64,000 nt of DNA from Odobenus rosmarus divergens (lineage: Eukaryota; Chordata; Mammalia; Carnivora; Odobenidae), in contig NW_004450397.1 of NCBI RefSeq assembly GCF_000321225.1, positions 3,720,091 to 3,784,090 on the forward strand. Reading direction: 5' to 3'. The position numbers and the translations under genes were made by a program. The notes beneath the pieces were generated by a model. It was not told where the DNA came from, did no database searches, and worked only from the letters and a program-made list of their open reading frames with translations. This document shows, in pieces, positions 1 through 11,547 of this stretch (position 1 is the stretch's first letter; every line of letters starts with the position of its first letter).

Positions 1-235
1 GGAGACGAACCATGAGAGACGATGGACTCTGGAAAACAAACTGAGGGTTCTAGAGGGGAGGAGGGTGGGGGGATGGGTTAGCCCGGTGATGGGTAATAAA
101 GAGGGCACGTTCTGTGTAGAGCACTGGGTGTTATGCACAAACAATGAATCATGGAACACTACATCAAAAACTAATGATGTAATGTTTGGTGATTAACATA
201 ACCATAAAAAAATTTAAAGGAAAAAAAAATAAAAT
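1..235 (+). mobile_element. L1 (carnivore-type) 3' UTR and poly(A) tail, cut by window edge
   Basis: The segment matches from memory the 3' UTR of young carnivore L1 elements: 'accatgagagac', a G-rich tract near 55-80, 'gagcactgggtgttat', 'aatgaatcatggaacact' and 'gtgattaacataac', followed by an A-rich tail at about 206-235. The orientation is sense. The element continues off the left edge, so its length and any ORF2 are not visible. It looks much less diverged than the L1M fragments elsewhere in the window. Confidence is high for L1, moderate for the subfamily age. Confidence 0.85.
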
Positions 236-592
236 AACATTCAAAGTACTCTTCATAGTTCAGACAACGAGATTGAAATGAACAAAATGAAGGCAACCTG
301 AGATAAATAGGAACACTTAGTTTCAAAAATTAATTATATAAGTATTGTGTACTGGAGACTTGCCTGGAGGTTTCAGTTAATAGAATTATAGGTCCTAGAT
401 TTGGGGATTGATAGTCCCACTGTAGTCTGCATTAGTTCCTCCATATGTTCAGGGAGACCCTTACCCAGGCCCTGAAATCTCCCTGATACCACCGTGTAAA
501 AACTTGGCAAGAAGCTTATGTAGCTAAGAGGTTCTTAACTATTATTTCTGGGCAAAGTACACCAAGGCCTAAGTGCTCCTGATAAGAAAAGG
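236..592. other. Unassigned non-coding DNA
   Basis: This is AT-rich sequence with no recognisable exon, RNA gene or repeat family. Confidence 0.5.
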
Positions 593-690
593 ATATACAT
601 ATGTATCTGTATACATACACACATACATACACACTATATACACATATGCAGACATATGCATACATATACACATGTAGATAGATAAATATA
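593..690. repeat. Degenerate (CATA)n / (TACA)n / (GATA)n simple repeat
   Basis: There is alternating cata/taca/tata sequence with interruptions, ending in a short gata run near 675-685. It is a decayed microsatellite. Confidence 0.75.
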
Positions 691-3040
691 TGAATTATTC
701 AGTTTCTAAAAATGTTTTGTTCAATGTTTTCATTTTGTTCAATAATTATATGTCTAAAAGTTGTTGGTGGCTAATAGTCCCTCTCTGTAGACTTCATTTG
801 CTTACTTGTTGAAAGATGTGTGTGTTTTCTATATACAGATTAAGGAGAAATTTTATAACCCACATAAAGTTGAAAAAAGTAAAATAAAAGCTATTAGAAA
901 GTAGTGTAAGTATGAATTTCTACTCTAAATAAGACTATAAGAGAAACCATTCTTTTCATCTCTACCTAAGACCACCATCATCCCAGGATAGTTGTATGGT
1001 GTTTCTTTAACCTGGAATAAGATCCTGGGCATCCCCAATCTGTTTTGTGACCCTTCAGTAATCTCAGGGATCTGAAACTTTAGTAGTTGAAGACCCTAAA
1101 CCTTTAGTCAAATGGTCCAGATTCAGTGTGGCTAACTCTAACTTTGTTGCTAATAGGGCTTGAAGGGAAAATAGAGCTATGAGCATCTCTGCCTCTTGTA
1201 TCCTCTAGCTTAACTAGAATATGTTGTTCAGTTCTAAGTGCAAAGACAGGAGAGTAATACTAACAAACTAGGGAACATTGAGGGAAGGCAAAAGAGACTG
1301 TTAGAGATATAGAAGCATGTGAGATGAGGAATGTTAGAAAAAAAATGAAATGGTCTACTGTGGAGAAGAAGAGATTAAAGAAGATATGATGGTTATATTC
1401 AAATATTAAAGCAGCTATCATGTTTTATAGAGGGATATGTAAATCTTTTCTTTCTAACTGTGGACATAAATACCAGGAAGAGAATGTATTATATTTTTGC
1501 CCAGACTAATCAAGAATATTCTAGCAACTGTTGTATGACCAAAGAAAGATCTACCTTGTAAGGGATGAACACCATCTCTGAGCCCTCTAAAACAAAAATT
1601 GGAAGTGCACATTTTGGAGAACCTATGAAAGAGATGGGGGAAAAGATAGGGCAAGTTCCCTTTCAAATATAAATGTCTACAATTCTCTGTCTTTTACTGC
1701 CATAAAGCTATAAGCACTTGGCTCTAAGCATAGGTTTTCTTGTTCTCAATAACTCAAGGAACCCAATGGTAATGTTATACTCTGCTCTGCCCAAAGATAG
1801 AGAGCTGGGCATCTCTTTTCTCAACTAGCCACAGCCCATATCAAATATCACTTCTCTCCACAATGATATAAAAAAGCTTATTCATGCCCCCCAACACATT
1901 TTTTTTTAATTAGCAGAACATCTGGTCTTTGGGTTTGCATTACATTCATTGGAGAAGCCCATTCCATTTTGATAAAAAATTAAATCATACTTTTAGGTTT
2001 TCCACACTTGTTGTGTCTTCAAAGTGCAGTTGAGCCTATGCATGAGAATATGAGTTCCTAAAAGCATCCATTTGTTGGCAGGAGGTAAACGTTGGGTGGG
2101 CCAAATACCTGCTTCTTGGAAGGTGTTACTGAATGAGAGCAAAATGCCACTATAGAACGTCTTTTTTATTTTAATTATATACCAGTTAGTCTAGACCAAC
2201 AATGCCAAATATAGTAGTAATGCTTGTGTCAAAATATTCATATTCTGAATGACCAGTCTCACGTATATCCTCATCATAAATAGAATATAAAGAAGAATAC
2301 ACCCATTCTTTCCAATCCCTGGGCTTATTTCAATTTTAAACAAGGAAATCTGCGATCTTATAGTATTGGAGTGTAAGTGGTGGCTATAGACACACACAAA
2401 CACACACACATTTTTGGCAATTCTGGAATAGTGTGGCTTTTTCAATGTTTTTTAAAATTTGAGATGCCAGGCTTCATAGATTGATAACTTGTAAAATAAT
2501 TCTTATCTTTTCCTTTTTTCATACCCCCTAGCCCTTCTCTTAAACATGCGGCACAGAATGTTAGTACTGATTAACAGCAAGACAGAAGAAACTCTATCTA
2601 TTTTTCAGTGCTGTCCTCATGAAAATATAACAGTATGTGTTGTATTTCTGACGGCAGAATCAATATTGGTGCATGTCCTTCACATGATTTGGTTGAAAGG
2701 GGGATGTCAGTTTGTTACCTTTCCCTATCACACTCACACAAAAACATTGAGTAAGAGACATTTTTACATCTTTCAACCAGTGAGAGGAGGAAAGTTGGCG
2801 TGTCCTAGGCAATTAATCGTAAAGGATGGGTAAAAGTTTAGATAAAAGGTCCAAATGATTGCTTCCTTCAATCTGAAAATAGCTTCTGCAGAAATATTTA
2901 TAATCCATAAGGCAAGAACCAGAAAGGAGATTATGCTTTGAAATATGGGAGTATGAACATGCATCATCAGTTTATGTTTCCCCTTAAAAAAGAAAATATT
3001 TTTGAAAACCCTTGGGAGAGCAGTAAGGTAAGGTACAAGA
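691..3040. other. Unassigned non-coding DNA
   Basis: About 2.3 kb holds no recognised gene or repeat apart from a short imperfect (CA)n at 2388-2411. Open frames at 1454-1666, 2191-2445 and 2546-2833 are short, lack protein-family features and lie in AT-rich sequence. They are probably chance. Confidence 0.5.
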
Positions 3041-3042
3041 TG

Positions 3043-3232
3043 TGAATTCTCATTCTAGCACTGGTAATGCCTAGTCCTCTGATGTGGAACATGTTTCTTA
3101 ACTTCATGGAGTCTTAGTTTTTTCACCTGTGAAACAGACATCCTAAATGTTACAGTGTAGGATTATTGAGAAGATTTTATAAGTTAATATCTATAAAGTA
3201 TTTGGCATAATTTTAGACTCTGTGGGTATTTG
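3043..3232 (+). repeat. MIR SINE (ancient mammalian)
   Basis: The order of blocks fits MIR in sense: a 'cttaacttcatggagtcttagttt' type core (3096-3120), then 'cacctgtgaaacagacat' for 'catctgtaaaatgggga', then 'ggattattgagaagatt', then 'ataaagtatttggcata'. Divergence is high, as usual for MIR. Boundaries are approximate. Confidence 0.75.
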
Positions 3233-3289
3233 CCTATCTTCAGCTAACAGAAATAAATCTTTGATTTAAAAATAAATTGGATTCAATCT

Positions 3290-3532
3290 CTTATTTTTTT
3301 ACTTTTTATGGTTGAATATATCATTTTTAAAGGTAGCACATGCATTTGTGATTCAAAATAAAAATATTTTATATTTATATATTTATAATATAATTTATAT
3401 GTATATATTTATATTTTGAGAGGGCTATGTATTTATAAGTATATACACATATTAATAAACACACATATAATTCATTTAATAAATGGAAAAATAGTACCAC
3501 TCAATAACTATTGAAGCCCTTCCCATGAATGT
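3290..3532. repeat. AT-rich tract, possibly antisense L1 remnant
   Basis: Dense tata/ttta sequence spans 3355-3475. The flanking text 'tttttaaaggtagcacatgc' resembles antisense L1M 3' sequence. The family call is weak. Confidence 0.35.
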
Positions 3533-3534
3533 CT

Positions 3535-3808
3535 TTTTTTTTTGTATTGAAATATAATTGACACACAGTGTTATGTTCAAGTGTACAACATAGTGATTCA
3601 ACCATTCCATGCATTATGCTATGCTCACTGTAAGTATAGTTACCATCCGCCATCATACAACATTATTACAATATTATTGACTGTATTCCCTATGCTGTAC
3701 TTTTCATCCTCATGACTTATTTATTTTATAACTGGAATTCTGTACCTCTTAATCCCCTTCACCTATTTCTCCTATCCCCAACACCCTCCTCTTTGGCAAA
3801 CACTACCA
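3535..3808 (-). mobile_element. L1M 3' fragment, antisense
   Basis: The segment contains the common antisense L1 string: 'attgaaatataattgacaca', 'gtgtacaacatagtgattca', 'ctgtattccctatgctgtac', 'gacttatttattttataact', 'cctcttaatccccttcacct'. The leading T run at 3532-3541 is consistent with an antisense poly(A). It is a truncated, non-coding fossil. Confidence 0.75.
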
Positions 3809-4240
3809 TGAATGTCTTTTAATGACCCCGAATTATCACATCACAAACTCGATGAGTTTGGACTGTGAAGTACAAAATTTCATACCATAAACTCTACAGT
3901 CCCACTGGAGGCACGGAAAGCTCACGTCCTGCTCCATATGGTGGACAGCCTTCCCCGGCAGCTCACTTGGAAAGGGTAACATTGGCACTTCTGCAAAGTG
4001 ACCATTAGGAAGCTTTTGCTTTGCTGACAGGGAGTGCATCTGGATGAGTTTCAATTTTAAGTGATCCCAAGCTAGTCCATATGATCTAAAAACCTGGTAA
4101 ATGTTCAGCAGGATAAATGGGTATAGCTTTGTAGAAAGAATGTTGGAAACAGAGCTGGCTTAGGAGACTGGAGGTCTTACGAGTTGTTCACTATGGGGGG
4201 AATTGTTTAATTTCTCTGAATTTCCATTCTTTTATCTATC
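3809..4240. other. Unassigned non-coding DNA
   Basis: No repeat or exon is recognised. The 72-codon minus frame at 3836-4054 has no family resemblance. Confidence 0.5.
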
Positions 4241-4625
4241 AATAAGTGCCAGATTATTTGCCCAAAATAAAAAGAATAAGTCTTATTTTAACACTTCTCT
4301 CTTTGCACAGACTTCACATTAAGTCAGGAAGGGCTCTTCGCATCAGTGTTTCTGACCTCCTGTTTTGGATCACCTTAAATATTACCTCTTTAGAGAGGCC
4401 GTTCCTGACCTGCCCTATTATTTTCTGTCTCATATTACTTGTCATAATTGAAAATCGTTTAATTTGTTTGGTTTAATTGCAATTTGCTCAGCTATCTCAC
4501 TGAAATATAGGTTCACTGAGGGACTGTAGCTCTCTTGCTCACCGCCATATTCTGAATGCTCAGTAAAATGCCTGATAGCATTCAGTAAAGAGTGTTGCAT
4601 GGATAAGTTAATGTTTGGGGGGTTG
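4241..4625 (+). mobile_element. L2 LINE 3' fragment
   Basis: The segment follows the L2 3' end in sense. 'attacctctttagagaggcc' corresponds to the 'acctcctcagagaggcc' block, then 'ttcctgacctgccctatt', a 'ggttcactgagggactgt' block, and a terminal 'gaatgctcagtaaaatgcct'. It is strongly diverged and non-coding. Confidence 0.7.
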
Positions 4626-6460
4626 TTGCCCAACTTCGATAAGATAATTTATGACATACTCTAAGTTCCCAATAAAGTAAATCTTGGGCAGAATTGGTGT
4701 AAGATAATCGAATTCAATATGTTAAAATAGCTATACGTGTGTTGTAGAAGCAAGAATGGCCAGGCCACTCTCCACGCGCAGTCCGTCATTGCTGACTCAC
4801 TAAGAGGCCAACTTATGGAGGAAAATCCCCTCAAGCAGACAAGATGCCTCCTATTTAAAGATATTCCCAGCTTTAGAAGCACCAGGAGGCACTTTTGACA
4901 TTTCCATTTGCTAGAGACAAGCCAGGACAAGATGTTACCCTGAGCATTTACTCAGAGAGAGCATTTTCTCACTCCATTTGCAGTATGGCAAAGTTGTCGT
5001 TACAAACGTGATCATGCCTCCTTGACACAAGTTTAAGATAGGTGAACTTTTCCTCTCACATTTTCTTGGGGCAAATAAAGTTGTTTCAATGGGCCTAGTC
5101 TTTATTTTCAGAAAAAACTGCTATAATTTAAAACCCACTGGAAAAGAGTCGTTAAGCTATTGAAGGATGCTTCTACTCTATTTTTCCAATTGAGGCCTCC
5201 ATTCCAGGTCTCTTTAAATAAATCCAAGCAGATTATGGGAGAAAGGAGGGTTCTGCAGATGTCTTCTTAAAATAGGAAAAAAGCCAGTAAAAACTAATGA
5301 TCTAACAACAAATAGCTGCCAATTCTGTGTCACTGAGTCATCTTCTATTGGGAAGTGTTTGGATTTCATTAGGCTTTTAAGTGCCGTGGACTGATTTATT
5401 ATTTTCATTTTTATTTTCTTAGTGGGTTGTCATGAAACTTCACATCATTAATATGAAAAATAAAGTGCCAAATAAGCTATAATTTCCTAGATGAGTACAG
5501 TAATGATGATAATAATAATCACTGAAGGCTCTCACATTTATATCAACTGAACTCCAAGATGGTACAAAAATCATCCTTTAGAATATTTAATCACCTTCCT
5601 ACTTCATCTTCCAATCTCTGCTCTCATTCTGATCTCTTGTAGCTTTTGTTTTCCTTGTGATACTCAACCCACAACCAACATCTAGGCTCAGCCTTCTTCC
5701 TAACATTGTTCAAATCAGTACATTCCTCTTCATTTTTTGATGGGAGTTTTCTGTGCAATATTTACTGTGCCATCTCTAAGGATACCATCATGAAAATCAC
5801 AAGTAACTTCTGACAAGGGATAAAATACAGTTACATGGAGAAAATAAAGTAAGGCTGCTTATTTCAGGACACAGGTCAAATGGAAAGTTTTAAGTACTAC
5901 TTGAGTTTTTGTATGTTTTTTCTAATTAGGAAAGTTATTATCTCCTATATGTGTCCAATTAATATGTGCTACTGGTTCTTCTAATGGTCAGGCATTTATG
6001 TTTGTACATGCCTACTTTCTCAGTGATAAAAGATGCTACTAAAGTAAATTGTTTCACAGTTTAAAAAGACCCCAAGAGAAATGTGTTGTACCTGATAATC
6101 TAAACAGCCTAATTAATTACCATCTCATTTCTCAGGAGCTGAAACACTTAGATTATGTTTTTTTTCATTTTTGTTTTTGGTATGTAGCAATATAAATACT
6201 GGATAAATTACTTCAGAGAATATTGAAACATAAATTCATTGAAATCTCAATCCTTTATCAGCAAAGGCAATCTGATTCAGGTGAATGTTTAGGCAAGTAC
6301 TTTCTTGAAACTATGACCCAAAGTAAGAAATAGATATCATAGACATCGATATGCACAAGCACACACATCATGGCAGAAACTAAGGTTTCATGAAATCATA
6401 CCCTCATTGGATATGAGAGGTGAGTGTGCTTGTCATGGTAATGGTATAATAAAGGGTCAA
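4626..6460. other. Unassigned non-coding DNA
   Basis: About 1.8 kb has no recognised exon or repeat. A TGCTGACTCA (AP-1/MAF half-site-like) motif sits at 4790-4799, which is not meaningful alone. Small L2- or MIR-like resemblances at 5500-5720 were too weak to call. Confidence 0.45.
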
Positions 6461-7194
6461 TGTGGTTGAAGCAGAGTGGAGGAAGATGGTAGGAGATGAA
6501 CTCAGAGGCATGAAGGAACCCAAGTCATAGAGGGTCTTGTAGGATTTTAGCTCCTATTCTAAGCATGTGATGAAAGCTTCTGTGAAATTTTTAGCTAAGG
6601 AGTGACATACTAGGACTTGGTTTCAATAGGATCATTCCAATGGCTGTGTCATGAATAGGCTGTAAGGGGCTAAGTGTGAAAGCTGGGACAAGAGCTAGGA
6701 GACAATTTGATAATGTGGATGAGGAATGATGGTGGTGGGATCAGGGCAGTGGCGGTAAAATGGGTAAAGAAAAAACCAAAACAGTCTGTTTCTGCATATA
6801 TTGTGAAGGTAGAGCCACCTTGAGAGATTGAATGTGTGATGTAAGAAAAAGGCATACGAGTCAAGGACAACTGCTAGGTGAGTGTGCTTGTCATGTTAAA
6901 AGTATAAGGGTCAAAAAAACCTGACAGATGAGGTGTTATTTGCTGAGTTTGGAAAGATAAAAGAAGAACATATTTAAAGGAAGAAAACAGTACAGTTTAC
7001 ATTTGAGCTGCCTATTGGACATCAACTGAAGATAACTCATCGAAGGCTGGAAATACTAGTCTCAGATTAATGAGTAAGGACCTGGCTGGGTGTATACATT
7101 TTGGAATTGTCAAAATATGTTGATATTAAAGATCTGGTACTAGGAATCCCCAGTCACCAAAGGAGTCAACATTAACTAAGAAGGAAAAGATCTT
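6461..7194 (-). mobile_element. L2 LINE, antisense, right-hand continuation at 7655
   Basis: The sequence is the reverse complement of the L2 3' half. Landmarks are 'taggagatgaactcagaggc', 'agagggtcttgtaggatttt', 'aaggagtgacatactaggac', 'gatcattccaatggctgtgt', 'tattgtgaaggtagagccac', 'gagctgcctattggacatca' and 'gtcaccaaaggagtc'. These track L2 inward toward ORF2, so this is one of the longer L2 copies here. It is heavily mutated with no usable reading frame. Confidence 0.75.
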
Positions 7195-7650
7195 AGTTTG
7201 AATTTCTCCTAAAAATAACCCTACAACAAGGACTTAAATGAACACAATTTAACTGAAGGGTGGGACCCCAGGAAGCACAGGTAAGGAAGTGGGGAAAGGA
7301 AAACAAGGAAAGAAGAAAAAACAAATTAAAGGAATAAAGGGTGTGTTTATAAGCTGGTTGCCACCAAGGACAACTGAAGTTCAATTCCACTGGGGACACC
7401 CTGAGGGACTGTATAGAACATCCTTCAGAATTGGCCTTGCCAAGGAGACAAGAATCTGCAGTATTTATTAAGCAATTCCTGTCTTCATTCATTGAGGATG
7501 TTGCTGAGGGCTTTAAATCCCTGGACCTTCAAAGCCCAAGGAGCTGGAGAAAGTCCTTAGGCAGAGGAGCAGAGAGATGAACCCAAGGACATGGGGCAGA
7601 GCATCAAAGGGTTTGTCTCCAGGTCTGAAGACTGAGGCTGGTTTAGAGAC
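7195..7650. repeat. Unassigned sequence splitting the antisense L2
   Basis: L2-like sequence stops near 7194 and resumes near 7655 in the same order and orientation, so this roughly 450-bp segment is probably a later insertion. The family was not recognised. A 99-codon minus frame (7193-7492) and a 60-codon plus frame overlap here and have no family features. Confidence 0.45.
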
Positions 7651-7654
7651 TCAG

Positions 7655-7965
7655 AACATGAGGAGGCTCCAGCAAAGGAAACTCAGAAGGAGGGGCCAGT
7701 GATAGGAGGAAAACTAAAAGAGTTGTGGTGGCTGAAGTCAAGGAAGGCAAGTCCAGAAGGGAATGGTATTAAATCCCAGTCATTGGGTTTTGCATCACAG
7801 GATTTGAGGACCATTTCACTGGAGGGGGCCAGGATGAAAGCCTAATAGGATTACATTCAAGAGAAGAGAGAAGTTGGAAACAAATAACTAGTTTGGAAAA
7901 CTTACTGGAGGATTGTTGTAAAGAGGAACAAAGAAAGAAGGAGGCTGGAGAGGTTGCAGGATGTT
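7655..7965 (-). mobile_element. L2 LINE, antisense, ORF2-derived continuation
   Basis: Landmarks of antisense L2 ORF2 resume: 'ccagcaaaggaaactcagaa', 'ggaggggccagtgatagg', 'aggaaaactaaaagagttgt', 'ccatttcactggagg' and 'gaagagagaagttggaaa'. Order and strand agree with the piece at 6461-7194, supporting one interrupted element. Confidence 0.7.
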
Positions 7966-9195
7966 CTTACTGTGAAAGCCACACTAGGGTGGAATGAAAA
8001 GGAGAGAGCTGATATATGTTAAGATTTCTGGCATAACGAAGAGGCAAGTATCCTTTGGTTTGGCAATGTCAACAATAAAGAAGTCTACATATAGGGTCTG
8101 TGGCTATAGGCCCTGCATGCGTTTTGCTGATGACCTTCTCTCCTTCCTAACCTAGAGGATGGATAGGATCAAAATCATATTTAAAACTACCCTTAGAGAT
8201 TTTGTTTTTTTAAAAATGTCATTTTAATATGTAGTAACTAAAGAGTTTGATTAACAGTCATTGTGCTGATAAATTGACTCGGCAGAGATAAAGATTATCC
8301 TTATCCTATGCAAAGGATATATTAAAAGCCATAGAATATTTCATATCAACTTAAAAATAAAAGAACCGTGGCCCGTGCACGTGTTTATATTTGTGTGCAT
8401 ATGGCTGTGTGTGAAATGACAATTTTATCGAATATGGTTAAATAAATTCCAAAAGGCATTTAGTATTATTAGCCTTCTCCTTTCTCCCATGTTATTCATT
8501 GTCTGTATGCTTCTCGTGTCTGTTAATTGATTTTACAAATTAACCACCTCTGATGACTCTGGAGCTGCTTAACAATAATTTGACATATCAGAAAGAAATT
8601 CTGCTCACGAGCCCTTGATGATAAGGTAGCAATGACATGTGGGTGTTTATGTTGTAGAACAAATGGAAAGTAGTGACATTACAAATCTTATAGATTGGAA
8701 CAAAATTGTTATGAGCTTGTACAAAACATAAAGGAGAAAAAGTTGCTTAGAAAAAAAGCAAAGCCAAGACACTCTCCATTCAAAAGCTATATTCCATGTA
8801 GTTTTCCTTTAAAATGGCAATTTTCTTTTATACTGTATCTGAATGAGGAACTTTTATAATACATTTATTTCATAAATATTTAGGTTTTTATGACAGACAA
8901 AACCTTCAAATACTATTTATAGAGAATTTTCATATATATGTAAAAATAATGTTCAACACCAAGCATGTCTAACAGTGATCTGACCAGGTGATTCAGGTTC
9001 ATCTTTGGAAAACAGAGTCACAAAAAGATGCGTCAATTCACTCTTCAGTTTGAAACCTAATGGAACTAGATACTTTTATGCAGAAAAGATACAAAAGCAA
9101 AATTGAAGTTGTGGTCACACCACAGATGAGTGCCTTCCAGTATAATGTTTTGAAAAATTAAACATTAGCCAGCATGCAGATGTGAGACATCAACA
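7966..9195. other. Unassigned non-coding DNA
   Basis: No exon or repeat is recognised. The part at about 8220-8660 is non-repetitive and AT-rich, with homeodomain-like 'ttaattga' and 'attaacc' sites. It could be a conserved non-coding element, but conservation cannot be judged from one sequence. Confidence 0.4.
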
Positions 9196-9246
9196 CTGTG
9201 TGTGTATATGTGTGAATGTGTGTGTGTGTGTGTGTGTGCATGCATG
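9196..9246. repeat. (TG)n microsatellite
   Basis: The tract is tgtg with 'tata' and 'aa' interruptions, then a pure run of about 20 bases at 9218-9238, then tgcatgcatgg. Confidence 0.9.
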
Positions 9247-10107
9247 GCCTGTGTGAAACTAGTTGGAATGGTACACAATAAATAATAGCCATTTTCAGAA
9301 AATAAATCACCATATGAAGTTATAAGAAATAATGTATTAATTTAAAATATGATTCCATTTTTCTTTAAAAATATTTGGGTAGTACTGAAGGTATTTTTTT
9401 CCTCTGGCAGGAACATAGTCTCCTACTAGAAGTCTGTCTTACATTCACCATTTTGTCTAGTTAGAGCTGGCTCAAAGACCCAGTAGCTGACATGCATTCA
9501 TGAAGTCAGTGAGCAGGAGTGCATGTGAGGACATTGCCTTAAATGGTGGAAAGAAGCAGGGCCCCTATCTTCACATTCATGTCAAGGGGAGCAGCCACTG
9601 CCTAGATCCCGATGTCTTCTTCCAAGAAGGAATGCACAAAATTTCCCAATTTTTAAAGAGAAGCCCCTTCCCCCCTCTCCAAATTTGAGTTTTCATGTGA
9701 AATACCTTAATTTTAAATTATGGTTCAATTTACAGAAGACATTTTGCAGTCAGTCCATACAAACCATGTCCAAAGAGCAGATTTCAGCCACAGGCAGCCA
9801 GGGTGCAAACTCTGCCCCATGCAGACCATACAAAGGCAACACGGCAAGCTTTGGGCCTGATTTTACATCTTATATTTCTTGTGAACTGCTATAGATTCTT
9901 AAATGTACAGAAGCCATTCTTTATTAGCAGGTTTAAGAAACATAATTTAATGGTTAATTAGAAGTCATACATGTAAAAGCCTGGGAAAGAACACAGAGGA
10001 GTGTTCTGGGGCGCTGGAAATGTTTTAGATCTTGGTGACCTGGGCCATGGCACAAGTGTATCCATATATAAAAAGTCATTGAGCTTAGGATTCATGCACT
10101 TCACACA
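9247..10107. other. Unassigned non-coding DNA
   Basis: No gene or repeat family is recognised. Two adjoining short frames (9500-9688 and 9685-9894) have no family resemblance. Confidence 0.5.
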
Positions 10108-10108
10108 C

Positions 10109-10141
<33 letters not shown>

Positions 10142-10146
10142 CACAT
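10108..10146. repeat. (TG)n(TA)n compound microsatellite
   Basis: About 20 bases of gt repeat (10110-10130) are followed by an at run (10131-10141). It directly abuts the minisatellite to the right. Confidence 0.9.
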
Positions 10147-10327
10147 GGAGATATATATATATATATCTCCACCAAACAACTGGAATATAGCTTTTGAATG
10201 GAGATATATATATATCTCCACCAACCAACTGGAATATAGCTTTTGAATGGAGATATATATATCTCCACCAACCACCTGGAATATAGCTTTTGAATGGAGA
10301 TATATATATATCTCCACCAACCAACTG
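10147..10327. repeat. Minisatellite, 3.6 copies of a 47-53 bp unit with palindromic core
   Basis: Units start at 10147, 10200, 10249 and 10296 (the last partial). Each starts with ggag, an (AT)n run and ctcc, forming a perfect inverted repeat. It then continues 'accaaccaactggaatata' and 'gcttttgaat'. Unit lengths of 53, 49 and 47 bp differ only through the AT run. Non-palindromic parts differ at very few bases, so the array is young or homogenised. Frames of 76-120 codons across it (IYISIQ/WWRYIY repeats) are by-products of the array, not genes. Confidence 0.93.
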
Positions 10328-11124
10328 CCACCTTTGGAACTTTAGAATAATCAGATGTACTCAGATGGCAAACTCAGTGAAGGAGAAGACAGGGCAAATG
10401 CCTCTTCCTTGGGGTGTATAGTGGAGAAAAATCCAGTCTGAGCAACACTTGTGTTATATTTAGTGCAAAAAAAGACTTCACAAAACAAAAAGATGAAAGC
10501 TAGTCCTATCTAGATCTACCACCCCCCACCCCCTGTATATTCGCATGCTATTCAGTGGCTGGTAGGCTCCTCCTTTCAGTTTAAGTGGAAGCTCTTTCAG
10601 ATAGACTTCATTAACTTTTTCTCATGAGTCACAATGGACCAGGTCTTTGACTGAATGAATGGTGTACTCAGGCAAAGGGTACAAATTCCTTTAAAGCTGG
10701 TAAAAGGTACATCTGATTCCACATATATGTCTCTAAGAACTGAGGGGGATGAGCTTCCCAGGACACTGAAGGGGCTGAGTACCCTTGTAAAACATCCCGC
10801 CTTGGATGTTTCAGCCCCATCTGGTACATTAAGAAACTTCTTTATGGTCCTCTTTCAGAGTAGGTGTGGTGTAGAGAATGGTTGGATGCTCTGATTGCAT
10901 GCCTGTCTGCTCACCAGGTACAAGCAACTGGTATCAACCCCAGCACGTTCCCAAGTGTGTATCTCAAGACGAGGAAGAAATTTGCTAGAGCCCAATCCTA
11001 GGCATGTCATTGCCTTCACTGGCTCAACTTCAGGTCTTCTGGGATCCATGATTGCAACACCAGTTTAGCGGACATTCACGACTCCCTGTGGGGCACACAG
11101 AAAGAAGCGAGCCATAATCCTGGC
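10328..11124. other. Unassigned non-coding DNA
   Basis: No exon or repeat is recognised. Frames at 10655-10894 and 10855-11049 have no family features. Confidence 0.5.
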
Positions 11125-11547
11125 TGTATTAGTTTTCCGGGGCTGCAGTAACAAAGTACCATAAACTGGATAGCTTAGAACAACAGAATTTTATTGTCTC
11201 ACGGTTCTGAAATCCAGAAGTCTGAAATCAAGATGTCAGCAGGACCAGTCTCCCTCAGAAGGCACCAGGAAAGGATCAGTTCCAGGCTTCTCTCCCAGCT
11301 TCTGGTAGTTCCTTGGCTTGAGGCGGCTTAATGTCAGTCTTCACATGATGTCCTCCCTGAATGCATGTCTATGTTCAGATTTCTCCCCTTTTTAAGTACA
11401 CCTGTCATATTGGATTAGATGTCCCCCCTAACCCAGTATGACCTCATCTTAACTAATTATACCTGCAAATGAGGTCGCATTTTTGAGGCACTGGGGCTTA
11501 GGACTTCAATATATGATTTTGGGTAGGGGACACAATTCAACCTATAC
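11125..11547 (-). mobile_element. MLT1/MST-type MaLR solo LTR, antisense
   Basis: The left edge 'tgtattagttttccggggct' and 'agtaacaaagtaccataaac' match the inverted 3' end of MLT1A/MST-like LTRs. It continues with 'ttctcacggttctgaaatcc'-type text, 'tcatattggattagatgtcc', 'ctaacccagtatgacctcat', 'ttaggacttcaatatatgat' and 'gggacacaattcaacct'. Length is about 420 bp, right for this class. No internal or second LTR is seen, so it is a solo LTR. Confidence 0.85.

Noticed and set aside
4788..4800. TGCTGACTCA motif as a functional MAF/AP-1 element
   Set aside because: A single 10-bp word is expected by chance at this scale and no supporting context is visible.
9958..10331. Frames of 76-120 codons with YIYIS/WWRYIY repeats as a repeat protein
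   Set aside because: They are translations of the minisatellite and the TG/TA microsatellite. Three frames read the same array.
10085..10331. Direct repeats with spacers as a CRISPR-like array
   Set aside because: The repeats are contiguous minisatellite units without unique spacers, in a mammalian genome.
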